From IMG/VR virus record IMGVR_UViG_3300032271_000676, positions 1 to 55,469 of that record: a DNA stretch of 55,469 nt. One strand, 5' to 3'. Both the position numbers and the translations under genes were made by a program. The stretch comes from a virus. Under the pieces are notes generated by a model that ran no database searches, was not told where the DNA came from, and saw only the letters and a program-made list of their open reading frames with translations. This document shows, one piece after another, positions 35,901 to 42,899 of this stretch. Position 1 is the first letter of the stretch, and each line of letters begins with the position of its first letter.

Positions 35901-38024
35901 GCCAAGCTGAAAATGAATATTACGTTCCTTGTCTCTCAACTGTTGAGCCATAGGATCATAATAGGATTCAGCAGGCATCGATCTCAATTGTTCTTTGATT
36001 TGTTTTAACTCGTTAAAAAGCCCTTGCGCTTTTAATTCTTGCGCCTTTTGATGTTCTTGATTTATTCGTTCTTGTTCTGCTGCTATTTCTGCGTCTGTTT
36101 TTCTATATCCTCTATTTTTACCAGCCTGATGCCAATCCGATTGCAACTCTTCAAGATGCAACAGCTTCTCATTGTTTGGCCCTGTGCGATCTTTTAACCG
36201 CATGTGGGCTATAATGTTAGGTACGCCAAAATGAGAAGAATTAAAGTTGTTTAAAGAATTCATGCGATCGCGTGGAAGATGCAGCAACATCTCGCGGTAG
36301 TTCTCTCCACCGGGTAGCGTGTACTCTGAGTACTGCGGCTGGTCAGCCATGTCACGGTCCATGATGTTTTCACGGGCTACATCTTCCGCATGGTCCCATC
36401 TCATCGCCCCGCCATTTCCATGATCTCTATTGAAGATTTCATTGGCAAGTTCCCTAACCTCATCTTCATCTGGCTCACTATGCTTCAAGATCCGCTCTTG
36501 TATCTGTGGCGCTTGGCGCACCTGCAGCTCACGTAGCATCTGCTCCTTAGTCAACTTGGGGTGCGCTGCTAGTGCCGTCAGCCCTCGATCCTCTAACTCA
36601 TCCTTTTTGACGTTAGGCTGCTTCATAAGCTCATTGACGAACGCCTGTCCGGGACCTTCTTTACGCTTGATGTTCTGTGCGCCCTGATCAACTGCGGAAA
36701 ACAATCCACCCTTTGCCATCTTATGAATGCCTCCACCGGCAGCATAGCTCTCTGCTTTGCCATACTTAGGTCTATATGCCAACACCAACGGGCCAACTTG
36801 CAATACATGTTCTGCATGCGTCACAGGCTTCATGGTCTTACGGTCATAAAAGTATCCATGCCGACGAGGGTCGTAACCAATCTGAGCAAAGTCAGGGTGG
36901 TTAAGATACTTTCTCATATGCTCCACGGCTTCCTCTTCACCCATGTGGTGCAGCTCGCCTTTAATACGCGCAAATGGCGCTTTGCTTTGATCCCCGGTCG
37001 CAACTCTAATTGCTTTCTCAGGGTGCGGATCAAAGTGTGCATTCATAACTGCGGATACCGGGCCATATGCTGTAGGAAACTTACCCTCGCTTCCATGTTC
37101 ATCGTGAATTGAATTGACCCACACTCCGTGGTGCTCATACGCTGGGATATCTAACCGCAAACCAACCTTGCGACCCGCAGGCCACTTCTCAGCTGCTCTC
37201 CACCCAGCCTGCTTATTGGCCATCAGCGCACGTTTAGCATCCTCATCTGTCGCAGGCTTGGGAATAAACTCATAGGGATGTACAGGCTTTTCTTGATGCG
37301 CTATAGCGTCATACTCTTCTTTGGTTATTTTGCCTTCTACATATGCCTTAGCGGCCTTTTGGATCTCAGGATGGATACGCTGTAGGTTGGGGTCGTAATG
37401 TGTCGGCTTGACTTCAGGCTGGCCGCCGTCTTTATACACCTCTGGCAATCGAGCTGGGGATCGCGTCTTACCCGCCAGCGTATTCTGTGGGGTGACATGA
37501 GGCGATAAGCTTCCTACCCTGTTCCGAATCGCTTCCAAGTATTCTTCCTGACTATTTACTTTAGGCATGTCTTGCCATTCCGCATTCAATCTTACTAGTG
37601 CAGAATCAACGCCACTTTTGGCCAGCGCTCGGCTGCGATGGCGCCCCTCATGGCCTGATATGTGTGGCAAACTGTATTTATGCCCAGCATACATGTCTAA
37701 TTCAGGCACGCTATCAAACCCGCCCTCTATGCCTTGTAGATGCTTTATGTATTGATTGAATGGCATCATATTGTGCTCGCGGTCATAACGCGACCCACCC
37801 CGGATGTTTGGCATCGGCGTAGAATACTGCTCAAAGTTCTTAGGATCCATTGTCATCACCACACGGTGCTGACCTTCTGGAGCAAATGCACGCTTCAATG
37901 CGTCCAATGTATACATGTCTTCTAACTTGGGGATCTCATCGGCTGCGCGTTGCACACGCTTGCCACCATAATCACCCTGCAGTTGACGTATAAACTCTTC
38001 TAACTCTTTTAGTTTACTGGGCAT
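32910..38024 (-). CDS. giant polyvalent virion protein between terminase and portal
   Basis: 1704 residues, multidomain. N-terminal ~170: ParB-like/binding module with GHEGRHRSRAL. About 230-440: a domain with VGLRLDIPAY and RRHGYFYDRKTMKPVTHAEH, a pattern of large polyvalent protein-associated domains. About 600-960: LHLEELQSDWHQAGKNRGY then GPFKNNWHEMALKHLIHHAA and YDLSKKIGRI, again polyvalent. About 1220-1330: a Cys cluster CPGQTEGCGGG and GTCFAPNAESQYVNASVRRA resembling gp88-like phage proteins. The C-terminus has an NGEYVVDA module and a HHHK tail. Short GG linkers (YAAGG, MAKGG, YATGG, KDGG) separate domains. Its size and place suggest it is packaged and delivered with the DNA. Activity unknown. 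Confidence 0.65.
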   Translation of the reverse strand: MPSKLKELEEFIRQLQGDYGGKRVQRAADEIPKLEDMYTLDALKRAFAPEGQHRVVMTMDPKNFEQYSTPMPNIRGGSRYDREHNMMPFNQYIKHLQGIEGGFDSVPELDMYAGHKYSLPHISGHEGRHRSRALAKSGVDSALVRLNAEWQDMPKVNSQEEYLEAIRNRVGSLSPHVTPQNTLAGKTRSPARLPEVYKDGGQPEVKPTHYDPNLQRIHPEIQKAAKAYVEGKITKEEYDAIAHQEKPVHPYEFIPKPATDEDAKRALMANKQAGWRAAEKWPAGRKVGLRLDIPAYEHHGVWVNSIHDEHGSEGKFPTAYGPVSAVMNAHFDPHPEKAIRVATGDQSKAPFARIKGELHHMGEEEAVEHMRKYLNHPDFAQIGYDPRRHGYFYDRKTMKPVTHAEHVLQVGPLVLAYRPKYGKAESYAAGGGIHKMAKGGLFSAVDQGAQNIKRKEGPGQAFVNELMKQPNVKKDELEDRGLTALAAHPKLTKEQMLRELQVRQAPQIQERILKHSEPDEDEVRELANEIFNRDHGNGGAMRWDHAEDVARENIMDRDMADQPQYSEYTLPGGENYREMLLHLPRDRMNSLNNFNSSHFGVPNIIAHMRLKDRTGPNNEKLLHLEELQSDWHQAGKNRGYRKTDAEIAAEQERINQEHQKAQELKAQGLFNELKQIKEQLRSMPAESYYDPMAQQLRDKERNIHFQLGRMDAQEPPKLENIGILNGPFKNNWHEMALKHLIHHAAKNGYQGIVVTPGQEQAKRYDLSKKIGRITHMDFGNPDKGNLHAFDHDERLILEKTDLPNSELPNYIGKEAAQKLLNQKLNENGWRELSGLDLQVGGEGMHEFYDKKVPNTLNKLGKRYGVQAGVTQIPVFNQTAQKGWQNIFQTQSGMDEASAKAEAELREPSVYKTVHHFPITEEMRKDVTTHGLPMYATGGSVQTAHDLLLHHIGSPEYREQMKHLRYLEELMEHMASGGSAKPAGIQEELDRLKAKMQQETALYNQYIKEHQQTDTKDLPTYESWKQRIPSTGVVKLKDGGQVESKQPKEYEETENPTRVKFHGIGSGGVRSIVVPRHMWEGKRYAGEGPKAGENVDGMREVNKARAEIYGSEPRPPLNLGQITKIHKAALDEHFAKPLEEQRAAEQQALQRLKAAKHIGHDSDTLDSSEKLDTVNNEHGENGKTFSAKASKGVAGYALYTSGHGDNQQFYILNACPGQTEGCGGGVDENGTVDTSKGTCFAPNAESQYVNASVRRASHAQAKHDPAMTNDWILAHTGSLRKAVEAADRANKNFLFRPNVVDESDRTSRIAIAKLNQQRQQFNKNELSAVNEKRAKKRQKPLDELSNVIMNSYGKAGELHDPENGIFSTFSNIGPKVKNGMAIRENINRDQARVGETIRAQTGFSRGQGKDFMNEQGHLTPPKNSYMVTNVKRYSPMDEAMQRAFTHAKYWSAPRAVSHGEGMGSDLTPAELQEGPEGHFDGEGKPTTEDKAHYGHKTIGNLRFDYQRQHIIPPRQIEIKERVKVPVLDKDGNPKKVGKKTVYKSDSNGKPLMQEVTHHIASDSRFLDNNYFPPAQERYRSKNGKIAGGILLTTPTTSTSHVGHHTTFTHHVGEEDIAHAMQNNGEYVVDAPEKQIAAMGKQYAQPQEVKIMRKAEGGSVSAPSSPYHEEEDLPEDHIAFPSQYSEAMVHLMTRSQHHHKVHKKAR

Positions 38025-39408
38025 ATGGGTTACCTCGCGTCTTCATAAGGTCGTAAGTATCGTCCCAGTCATCTTCCTTGGGCGCACGGTTGATCTCTAG
38101 CCAGCCAGTGTCTTTCAAGTACCGTAGCGCCTGTACCGCAGCGTCCATCAAATCGTCGTGGCTGCATTGCGGAAAGGAACACATTTGGCTTACTAAGGGC
38201 TCCGCCCAGTCTCGCACAAAACCCTTACGATTACCAGATTCTGGCATCCATACGCGGCCTGCAGCGATTACAGTTGCGGCAATGTGTAGGCGCTGGAGCT
38301 TGTCAGCTCTGCCCGGATTCCAACCGACCACCGGCAGATGCATGCGTCGCAGCTCCTGCAGCAGCGAGATACCCGCCGCCTTTTCCTCGATAACAATCAG
38401 ATCACACCGCTTCTGCTTCTTACCTGAACCGTAGCTAGTCTCCCATTCATCAAGTACTCGCGGCTTCAGATCTGGGAAGCTTAATCGTTCCTGCCAGCAA
38501 TCCAGCAGCAATACTGCTAATGGACCATCGAGCGGCTGAAAGATCCCCCATGTGGTGCAGGCAGTATAGTCATTGGTTTGCTTTTCGCCATAAGCGCAGT
38601 CATAGCTTGTAATAACAAACTGCAGCTCCTCTGGAAATGGTTTGTGGTTAGGCCACAGCTTGATCCACTCACGCTTTACAACGCCACCTTCCTCGGCGTC
38701 CAATATCTCGGCATGGATCTCTTGACGGCCTAGCTTAGTTTGCTCGTACTGTAAAATCTGCTCCCGGAATGTTGGAGACAGGTTATCAATGTTGGCATAC
38801 GTAGATGCACGATCCACGACAGTGGTCGGCGTTTCAATGATCTTGATCAGCAGGTCGCGAGGCTTAGGTGTAGTCGTTACAATTATGCGCGGGCTCTTGC
38901 CGAGGCGGAGGCCAAACATCATCATGTTCCAACAGTCTTCATCGCGCTGTATTGCAGCCAGCTCGTCTACCCATACCCAGCTGGTGTTCAAGCCCCGCAA
39001 ACGTTCTGGGTTCTCCGCGCTGACCGCACGTATCTGACTACCGTTCTTCAGATATATGATCATATCTGTCTTGTTGTAGTCCTCAATTAAAAATTCAGGA
39101 CATACCGCGAGCACCCCGCTCTCGCCTTCTATGCAAGTCAGCCTGCAGTCATTCGCAGTAGGAGCAATTATCAAACACCGGCTCTTCGGGTAAGTCCATG
39201 CCCACCACCACAATTGCTCCGCTCCAGAACGACTTTTGCCAGCCCCCCGACCCGCTATCAGCGCCCAGACCAAGTAGTCCTGCTCCATCGGTGGCGGTAC
39301 TTGATGCTTCTTCGCTCGGCTTAACCATTGGTACCTCGCTGCGTATGCGATGCGATCCAAATCTGCTAGTTCATCCTGCGTGTCCTGCAGTATCTCTAGC
39401 GCGCTCAT
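38014..39408 (-). CDS. terL: terminase large subunit
   Basis: 464 residues. ATPase and nuclease that packages DNA into the prohead. Walker A AGRGAGKS at 52-59; Walker B WVWVDEL with Asp148 and Glu149; coupling motif TTTPKPRD near 178-185. RNase H-like nuclease: Asp270 in SYDCAYGE, acidic Glu341/342 in IEEKAAG, and HDD at 417-419. Start overlaps the small subunit stop (ATGA) and its end overlaps the polyvalent gene by 11 bases. Sequence divergence does not allow a packaging mechanism to be read, but the circular permutation of the contig fits headful packaging. Confidence 0.95.
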   Translation of the reverse strand: MSALEILQDTQDELADLDRIAYAARYQWLSRAKKHQVPPPMEQDYLVWALIAGRGAGKSRSGAEQLWWWAWTYPKSRCLIIAPTANDCRLTCIEGESGVLAVCPEFLIEDYNKTDMIIYLKNGSQIRAVSAENPERLRGLNTSWVWVDELAAIQRDEDCWNMMMFGLRLGKSPRIIVTTTPKPRDLLIKIIETPTTVVDRASTYANIDNLSPTFREQILQYEQTKLGRQEIHAEILDAEEGGVVKREWIKLWPNHKPFPEELQFVITSYDCAYGEKQTNDYTACTTWGIFQPLDGPLAVLLLDCWQERLSFPDLKPRVLDEWETSYGSGKKQKRCDLIVIEEKAAGISLLQELRRMHLPVVGWNPGRADKLQRLHIAATVIAAGRVWMPESGNRKGFVRDWAEPLVSQMCSFPQCSHDDLMDAAVQALRYLKDTGWLEINRAPKEDDWDDTYDLMKTRGNPYAQ

Positions 39409-39839
39409 ATCTCACCAGAGCGTATGCGCATCTCCAGATTAGTAAGTGCGGTTTGTATGGCCACCTTGATTGGCTGACCATCAGGCCCGCTGTATTCCGT
39501 CTTGTTTTCTACCTTGGTGACATGCAACCCTGCTGCTTTAGCACGACCCATCTCAGCCGTTATGGCTGCGTTGATGTTACCCATCTGCACGGCTTGATCT
39601 CTGAGCCACTCCATTACGTCTAAATGGGCTCTGAGCGTCAGCTGAACGTCCTCTACAGCAGGCGCTCTAAGCTCTTCGATCCTTGCCGTGATCTTGACGT
39701 TATCCATGACTTCTTTTGCCTTACGATGAACGCTCTCTGGTTTCATCTTTTCAGCATTGTAAGCCTGACGATAAGCTTCACTAGCATTGCCACATTCGAC
39801 GTATGCAAGGCAAAACTTCTCCTGTTTTTCCGTCAGCAT
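39405..39839 (-). CDS. terS: terminase small subunit
   Basis: 144 residues. N-terminal DNA-binding domain of the Terminase_2 type: LTEKQEKFCLAYVECGNASE, then AYRQAYNAEKMKPESVHRKA and VKITARIEEL. A helical oligomerisation region follows. It recognises the packaging site and loads the large subunit. Located directly upstream of terL with a 4-base overlap. Confidence 0.88.
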   Translation of the reverse strand: MLTEKQEKFCLAYVECGNASEAYRQAYNAEKMKPESVHRKAKEVMDNVKITARIEELRAPAVEDVQLTLRAHLDVMEWLRDQAVQMGNINAAITAEMGRAKAAGLHVTKVENKTEYSGPDGQPIKVAIQTALTNLEMRIRSGEI

Positions 39840-39916
39840 GTTGTGTTCCTGTTAAGGGTTGTACATGCGACGCAATATATCAGGATTATTGTGTGTTGTG
39901 GGGAACCATCAAATCG

Positions 39917-40207
39917 TTACTCACCATGCATTCTTTCATTAGAGTATGTAAACGTTGCCGTGTTGCCATCAACTTCTATTAATACATCCCAAGTTTTCTT
40001 GCACCAAGCACATACCACGTAGTCAATCATATTGTGCAAATGTGATACATCATCATGGCCGCCTCTTACAGCAAGCGTTGTATCAGTATGGCCTGCAATA
40101 AAGTCACATTTATCTGGGATTTCGCAATCCGCGCAAGGATGTAAGTCCTCTGCATAAACTTTACAAACCGGTTCTCCATCGTGAGGTAATGCTGCTTGAC
40201 GTAACAT
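39917..40207 (-). CDS. small Zn-ribbon-like protein, first gene of the late operon
   Basis: 96 residues. Cys/His groups CADCEIPDKC, HTD, and CAWCKKTW suggest zinc binding. Ribosome-binding site AGGAGA is 6 bases upstream of ATG 40207. It is the first gene reading leftward from the structured divergent region, 77 bases before terS. Its early position could indicate a regulatory or packaging-accessory role; no family recognised. Confidence 0.55.
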   Translation of the reverse strand: MLRQAALPHDGEPVCKVYAEDLHPCADCEIPDKCDFIAGHTDTTLAVRGGHDDVSHLHNMIDYVVCAWCKKTWDVLIEVDGNTATFTYSNERMHGE

Positions 40208-40452
40208 TAAATTCTCCTAATCGTTATATTCCACCCCAAGGCCCCCCTACCCCCACAGCAGTGAGAGGGACTTGGGTTCCACCCGTCTATTGACGAACTC
40301 ACCAGTTATGTTGCCATAACCCCGCGCCGTGAGTACAAGGCCAGCGCCCGGACTTTAGGAATTGCACCTTAGCTTTCGCATACCGGTAGACTTTTCTTCC
40401 ACGCAGCCATCTCTAGCCCTTACTATCGAGTGGAGTCCGGTCTAACCAACAA

Positions 40453-40472
40453 GCCTTGCCCCAAGGGCGAGG
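40453..40472. repeat. 20-base palindromic interspersed repeat, copy 4 (intergenic, degenerate)
   Basis: GCCTT + GCCCCAAGGGC + GAGG, 18 of 20 bases identical to copies 1 and 3. The only non-coding copy; it sits 7 bases to the left of the A/T run at 40480-40487. Confidence 0.7.
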
Positions 40473-40485
40473 CTCCCACAAAAAA

Positions 40486-40632
40486 AACCCCGTAAGCTTT
40501 AGGTGGGGCGGTTCCTTGGCGGGGAACAGACCGGGGCGCATTGAGTAGAAGATTTTTCTGCCTTTTGAGCAGGGAAACGCTTCCAGCCTACACACCCCAC
40601 CTAAAATTTACGGGGTTATTTACTTCTACTCA
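40486..40632 (-). promoter_or_regulatory. interleaved inverted repeats A-B-A'-B' with T run: candidate pseudoknot or conditional terminator
   Basis: Arm A (40486-40508) and arm A' (40595-40617) are 23 bases each and complementary at 21 positions. Arm B TGAGTAGAAG (40542-40551) and arm B' CTTCTACTCA (40623-40632) are perfectly complementary over 10 bases. The order is interleaved, so both stems together form a pseudoknot, or they compete. Read leftward, arm A is followed at once by a T run (40487-40480), as in an intrinsic terminator, and late genes start 270 bases further on. The RNA role is inference; the repeats are directly visible. Confidence 0.65.
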
Positions 40633-40686
40633 GCACACTGACCGGCCAAGGTCAGACACATTTATTTTCACACTTACACAAAATGT

Positions 40687-40715
40687 TTGCAAGATGGCAA
40701 AATGTCCTGTATCGT
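40687..40715 (+). promoter_or_regulatory. early promoter P1, sigma-70-like
   Basis: TTGCAA at 40687-40692, 17-base spacer, TATCGT at 40710-40715. The same -35, spacer (15 of 17 bases) and -10 recur at 41395-41423. It drives the 221-frame region starting at ATG 40758. Confidence 0.75.
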
Positions 40716-40757
40716 TCTTCCCATGCAGTACCAATCAATAGCGAAAAGGAGCGAATC

Positions 40758-41348
40758 ATGGACCACATTTACAGCGAATTAGCATACGAAGCCGGCACCA
40801 AGCGCCACATCTTAGAAAACGCCAGAAAGACATTTGAGCGTACATTTGAAGACGCCCCCGCAATTATCTCTTTTCTGGATTCCGGTCGTATCTACGATGA
40901 CCGTGGCAACATCTGCTACAAAGAATCTTTTATGGGCAAGATGGCCAAGGCTTTTGATACGTATGGCAAATTGACAGTCAAGCAGGTAGAAGCCGTTCGC
41001 CGCATCTTAGAAAAGACGATGGCACGTAAAGCCGAGTGGACCGACAAACAAGCCAACCTCGATGCAAACCGTAAACACATTGGCGTAGTGGGTAAGCGCA
41101 TGACCTTAACCGTTACCGTTAAAAAAATCATTGAGATCGACTGCATCCCCTTCAGCCGCTGGGATCCCGCCTACACCCTGATCAACATCCTCGAAGACGC
41201 CGACCAGAACGTCCTGATCTACAAGGGTCGTAGCCTGCAAGGATTGATCGGCGAGGGAGAGACAATAGAATTGACCTTCACCCCCAAGGATCATGGCGTT
41301 CGCAACGGCGTCAAGCAAACCATCATCAGCCGCCCAAAAATCAAGTAA
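40758..41348 (+). CDS. early protein with OB-fold-like C-terminal domain
   Basis: 196 residues from ATG 40758, chosen for its AAAAGGAGCGA leader; longer in-frame starts lie across the promoter. Residues 1-95 are helical and mixed in charge. From about 110 the sequence KHIGVVGKRMTLTVTVKKII, then TLINILEDADQNVLIYKGRS and VRNGVKQTIISRPKI forms a beta pattern I associate with small OB-fold-like phage proteins, which often bind nucleic acid. First gene of the early operon and followed by a strong terminator, so it is probably made early and in quantity. Function not proven. Confidence 0.65.
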   Translation: MDHIYSELAYEAGTKRHILENARKTFERTFEDAPAIISFLDSGRIYDDRGNICYKESFMGKMAKAFDTYGKLTVKQVEAVRRILEKTMARKAEWTDKQANLDANRKHIGVVGKRMTLTVTVKKIIEIDCIPFSRWDPAYTLINILEDADQNVLIYKGRSLQGLIGEGETIELTFTPKDHGVRNGVKQTIISRPKIK

Positions 41349-41357
41349 CACAAAAAT

Positions 41358-41384
41358 GGGGGCATAAAAACCCCCTTCTTTTTT
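41358..41384 (+). terminator. intrinsic terminator after the first early gene
   Basis: GGGGG (41358-41362), 8-base loop, CCCCC (41371-41375), then TTCTTTTTT. Lies 10 bases past the stop codon and only 11 bases before the second early promoter, so each early gene group has its own promoter and terminator. Confidence 0.8.
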
Positions 41385-41394
41385 GCTAAAACAC

Positions 41395-41423
41395 TTGCAA
41401 GATGACAAAACGTCCTGTATCGT
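41395..41423 (+). promoter_or_regulatory. early promoter P2, near-copy of P1
   Basis: TTGCAA at 41395-41400, 17-base spacer, TATCGT at 41418-41423. Almost the same 30 bases as P1, 708 bases apart, suggesting duplication of the promoter. Drives the gene starting at 41474. Confidence 0.75.
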
Positions 41424-41473
41424 TCTCTACATGCACTAACGTTAAGTGCCTAACAGCGAAAAGGATAGCGAAA

Positions 41474-41845
41474 ATGAAGAACTCCATGACAATCAATGTT
41501 GAAACCTTTGTCCCTTACGCCATTGTCGATGGCAAATACACCGAAGGCTACCGTGCTGGCTGCGAAGCGCGTGATGGTTCGCCTATTGGCACTGTTGAAG
41601 TTACTCTGATGGGTAAAACTAAACGTGTTGTTGCCCTCAAATCTAATACCGATATGTATGCATATGGCATAGCCGGTCGCTATCAAACTGGCACTAAGGT
41701 TTGGTCAGGCACACTGATTTTAAACTTTAAAACCAACGGCTATCATTTCTATGGCGGTATGGATCACCGTGTCCGCTTTTCCACATTTCACCCAACTGGT
41801 TATTTTTATGATGATGTAGCGGATCATTATAAATCTAAAAAGTAA
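41474..41845 (+). CDS. early protein, unknown function
   Basis: 123 residues from ATG 41474, chosen for its AAAAGGATAGCGAA leader shared with other early genes. Beta-rich, with many Tyr, Gly and Thr (VDGKYTEGYRAGCEARDGS, then YGIAGRYQTGTKVWSGTLIL, then GYHFYGGMDHRVRF). No domain recognised. Followed by a GGGGGC-TACG-GCCCCC hairpin. Confidence 0.6.
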   Translation: MKNSMTINVETFVPYAIVDGKYTEGYRAGCEARDGSPIGTVEVTLMGKTKRVVALKSNTDMYAYGIAGRYQTGTKVWSGTLILNFKTNGYHFYGGMDHRVRFSTFHPTGYFYDDVADHYKSKK

Positions 41846-41852
41846 TTAAACC

Positions 41853-41868
41853 GGGGGCTACGGCCCCC
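41853..41868 (+). other. stable intergenic hairpin
   Basis: GGGGGC-TACG-GCCCCC with a C(UACG)G-type extra-stable loop, 7 bases after a stop codon and just before the next ribosome-binding leader. No T run follows, so it is more likely an mRNA end protector or pause than a terminator. Confidence 0.6.
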
Positions 41869-41890
41869 AATAGCGAAAAGGAGCGACAAA

Positions 41891-42118
41891 ATGTTTAAAT
41901 CAGCCCAAGAAGTGTACGACGAGCACATGCAAGATAATGCCTTAGCCGAGTTGTTCGTGGCTACACGAAGCAAAAACATGATCACTGATTTTGATCAAAA
42001 GTCTGATGATTTTCAGACATATATCAAGCTGTTAGTTAGCACCGGCACACTAGCCTATCTTTGCCAATTCCCCGGCGTTAGAGAGTACCTTAAAGAACAA
42101 ACAAAGGAGATACTGTAA
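41891..42118 (+). CDS. small helical early protein, paralog of the next gene
   Basis: 75 residues. Preceded by the TAGCGAAAAGGAGCGA leader. The C-terminus GTLAYLCQFPGVREYLKEQT matches the next protein's GALFCMAYDVPGVAEYLKKY, so the two look like diverged tandem duplicates. Stop and next start share one base (TAATG). No function recognised. Confidence 0.6.
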   Translation: MFKSAQEVYDEHMQDNALAELFVATRSKNMITDFDQKSDDFQTYIKLLVSTGTLAYLCQFPGVREYLKEQTKEIL

Positions 42119-42330
42119 TGTCTATTCAATTAGATTTGATTGAAAACTTTATTGCTTTGTACGAAAAGAAATTAAATAACGGTAATGCTTTGCCAAACAA
42201 CACTTATGACGAGCGCGCGCGTAAAAATGCCGCAAATCTAGGTATGCTGAAAGGCGCCTTGTTCTGTATGGCATATGACGTACCCGGTGTTGCCGAGTAT
42301 TTGAAAAAATATTGTGAGGAGGCCGTATGA
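42118..42330 (+). CDS. small helical early protein, paralog of the previous gene
   Basis: 70 residues. Helical throughout; the PGVAEYLKKYCEEA end parallels the preceding protein. Translation appears coupled on both sides (1-base overlap upstream, 4-base overlap downstream). Function unknown. Confidence 0.6.
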   Translation: MSIQLDLIENFIALYEKKLNNGNALPNNTYDERARKNAANLGMLKGALFCMAYDVPGVAEYLKKYCEEAV

Positions 42331-42518
42331 AACGCATAACCCCGGCAAGTGTTGCCAGTGGATACATGAGTGACATGCTTACTGCCTGCCCTAAATGCGG
42401 TTGTGAGGATTATGTGGTTTACCGGCCCATGCCGGGTCATGGTGATCCCTCTGATACAACTTGCATTTGCCCATATTGCGAAACTGAATTTAAAGGAGTT
42501 ACACCAGATGAATCTTAA
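42327..42518 (+). CDS. zinc-ribbon protein
   Basis: 63 residues. CPKCGCED near 21-28 and CPYCETEF near 48-55 form a four-Cys zinc ribbon (CPxCG...CPYC). AGGAGG lies upstream and the start overlaps the previous stop by 4 bases. Such small ribbons can bind nucleic acid or host polymerase, but no partner can be named. Confidence 0.65.
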   Translation: MKRITPASVASGYMSDMLTACPKCGCEDYVVYRPMPGHGDPSDTTCICPYCETEFKGVTPDES

Positions 42519-42672
42519 AAAAATAACAGGTAAGAAGCTTGCGCAAGGTTACATAGGTTACCGCGCTCTTGATGCAGTTATGAACCCGGTAGTAGAGGTA
42601 ATCCGTTTGGCTGTTTGGTTAGTTATTATCATCTGCACTGCGCTCGCATTGAGCGTATTGGAGCGTTTATGA
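42508..42672 (+). CDS. small single-span membrane protein
   Basis: 54 residues from ATG 42508 (AAAGGAG upstream). Basic N-terminus, membrane segment at about 34-50 (LAVWLVIIICTALALSV). It overlaps the zinc-ribbon gene by 11 bases and the XRE regulator by 4 (ATGA). Function unknown; candidate early envelope modifier. Confidence 0.6.
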   Translation: MNLKKITGKKLAQGYIGYRALDAVMNPVVEVIRLAVWLVIIICTALALSVLERL

Positions 42673-42899
42673 GTCCCCATGAAAACTTGCGCGGTTACCG
42701 CTTAGACCATCATCTTACCCAATCACAGGCTGCTGCCATCTGTCACGTTTGCCTGCGTCAATGGATACGTTACGAGAGCGGTAAACAACCAATTCCACAC
42801 TACATTTGGAAATTGTTTGTTTCGTCGTTCTACCTGACGGAAAAAGCTCACAAATACATTGATGAAATTATTTTAGATTTATCGAAAAAAAGTGCTTGA
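42669..42899 (+). CDS. XRE-family helix-turn-helix regulator
   Basis: 76 residues from ATG 42669, overlapping the previous stop as ATGA. LRGYRLDHHLTQSQAAAICH then VCLRQWIRYESGKQPIP is a typical XRE helix-turn-helix (helix 2 LTQSQAAAICHV, recognition helix around CLRQWIRYE). The rest is a short helical tail. Its stop codon overlaps the -35 of a promoter that carries a 16-base palindrome, so the simplest guess is that this protein regulates the genes right after it or itself. Confidence 0.75.
   Translation: MSPHENLRGYRLDHHLTQSQAAAICHVCLRQWIRYESGKQPIPHYIWKLFVSSFYLTEKAHKYIDEIILDLSKKSA

Larger units (their letters stand above)
40208..40757. other. 550-base divergent intergenic region rich in inverted repeats (late-operon leader)
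   Basis: No credible gene lies here. It separates the leftward late operon (first start 40207) from the rightward early operon (first start 40758). Seen directly: hairpin CGTC-TATT-GACG (40284-40295); hairpin GTTATG-TTGC-CATAAC (40305-40320); a 7-bp inverted repeat CCGGACT/AGTCCGG (40348-40354 with 40434-40440); palindromic repeat copy 4 (40453-40472); a run of eight A (40480-40487, T on the minus strand); two interleaved long inverted repeats (40486-40632); and the first early promoter (40687-40715). The late promoter was not identified with confidence. It may be a structured RNA leader, a packaging site or an origin. Confidence 0.7.

Noticed and set aside
40284-40330. Hammerhead-ribozyme-like CTGGTGA core on the minus strand
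   Set aside because: The conserved CTGANGA core is broken and no matching GAAA and cleavage triplet arrangement could be built.
40340-40440. RNase P RNA-like AAAGTCCGGGC string on the minus strand
   Set aside because: Only this short string matches; the remaining conserved regions and size of RNase P RNA are absent.
40413-40595. 60-codon leftward frame in the divergent spacer
   Set aside because: It runs through the interleaved inverted repeats and the palindromic repeat, lacks a ribosome-binding site and has no protein-like pattern.
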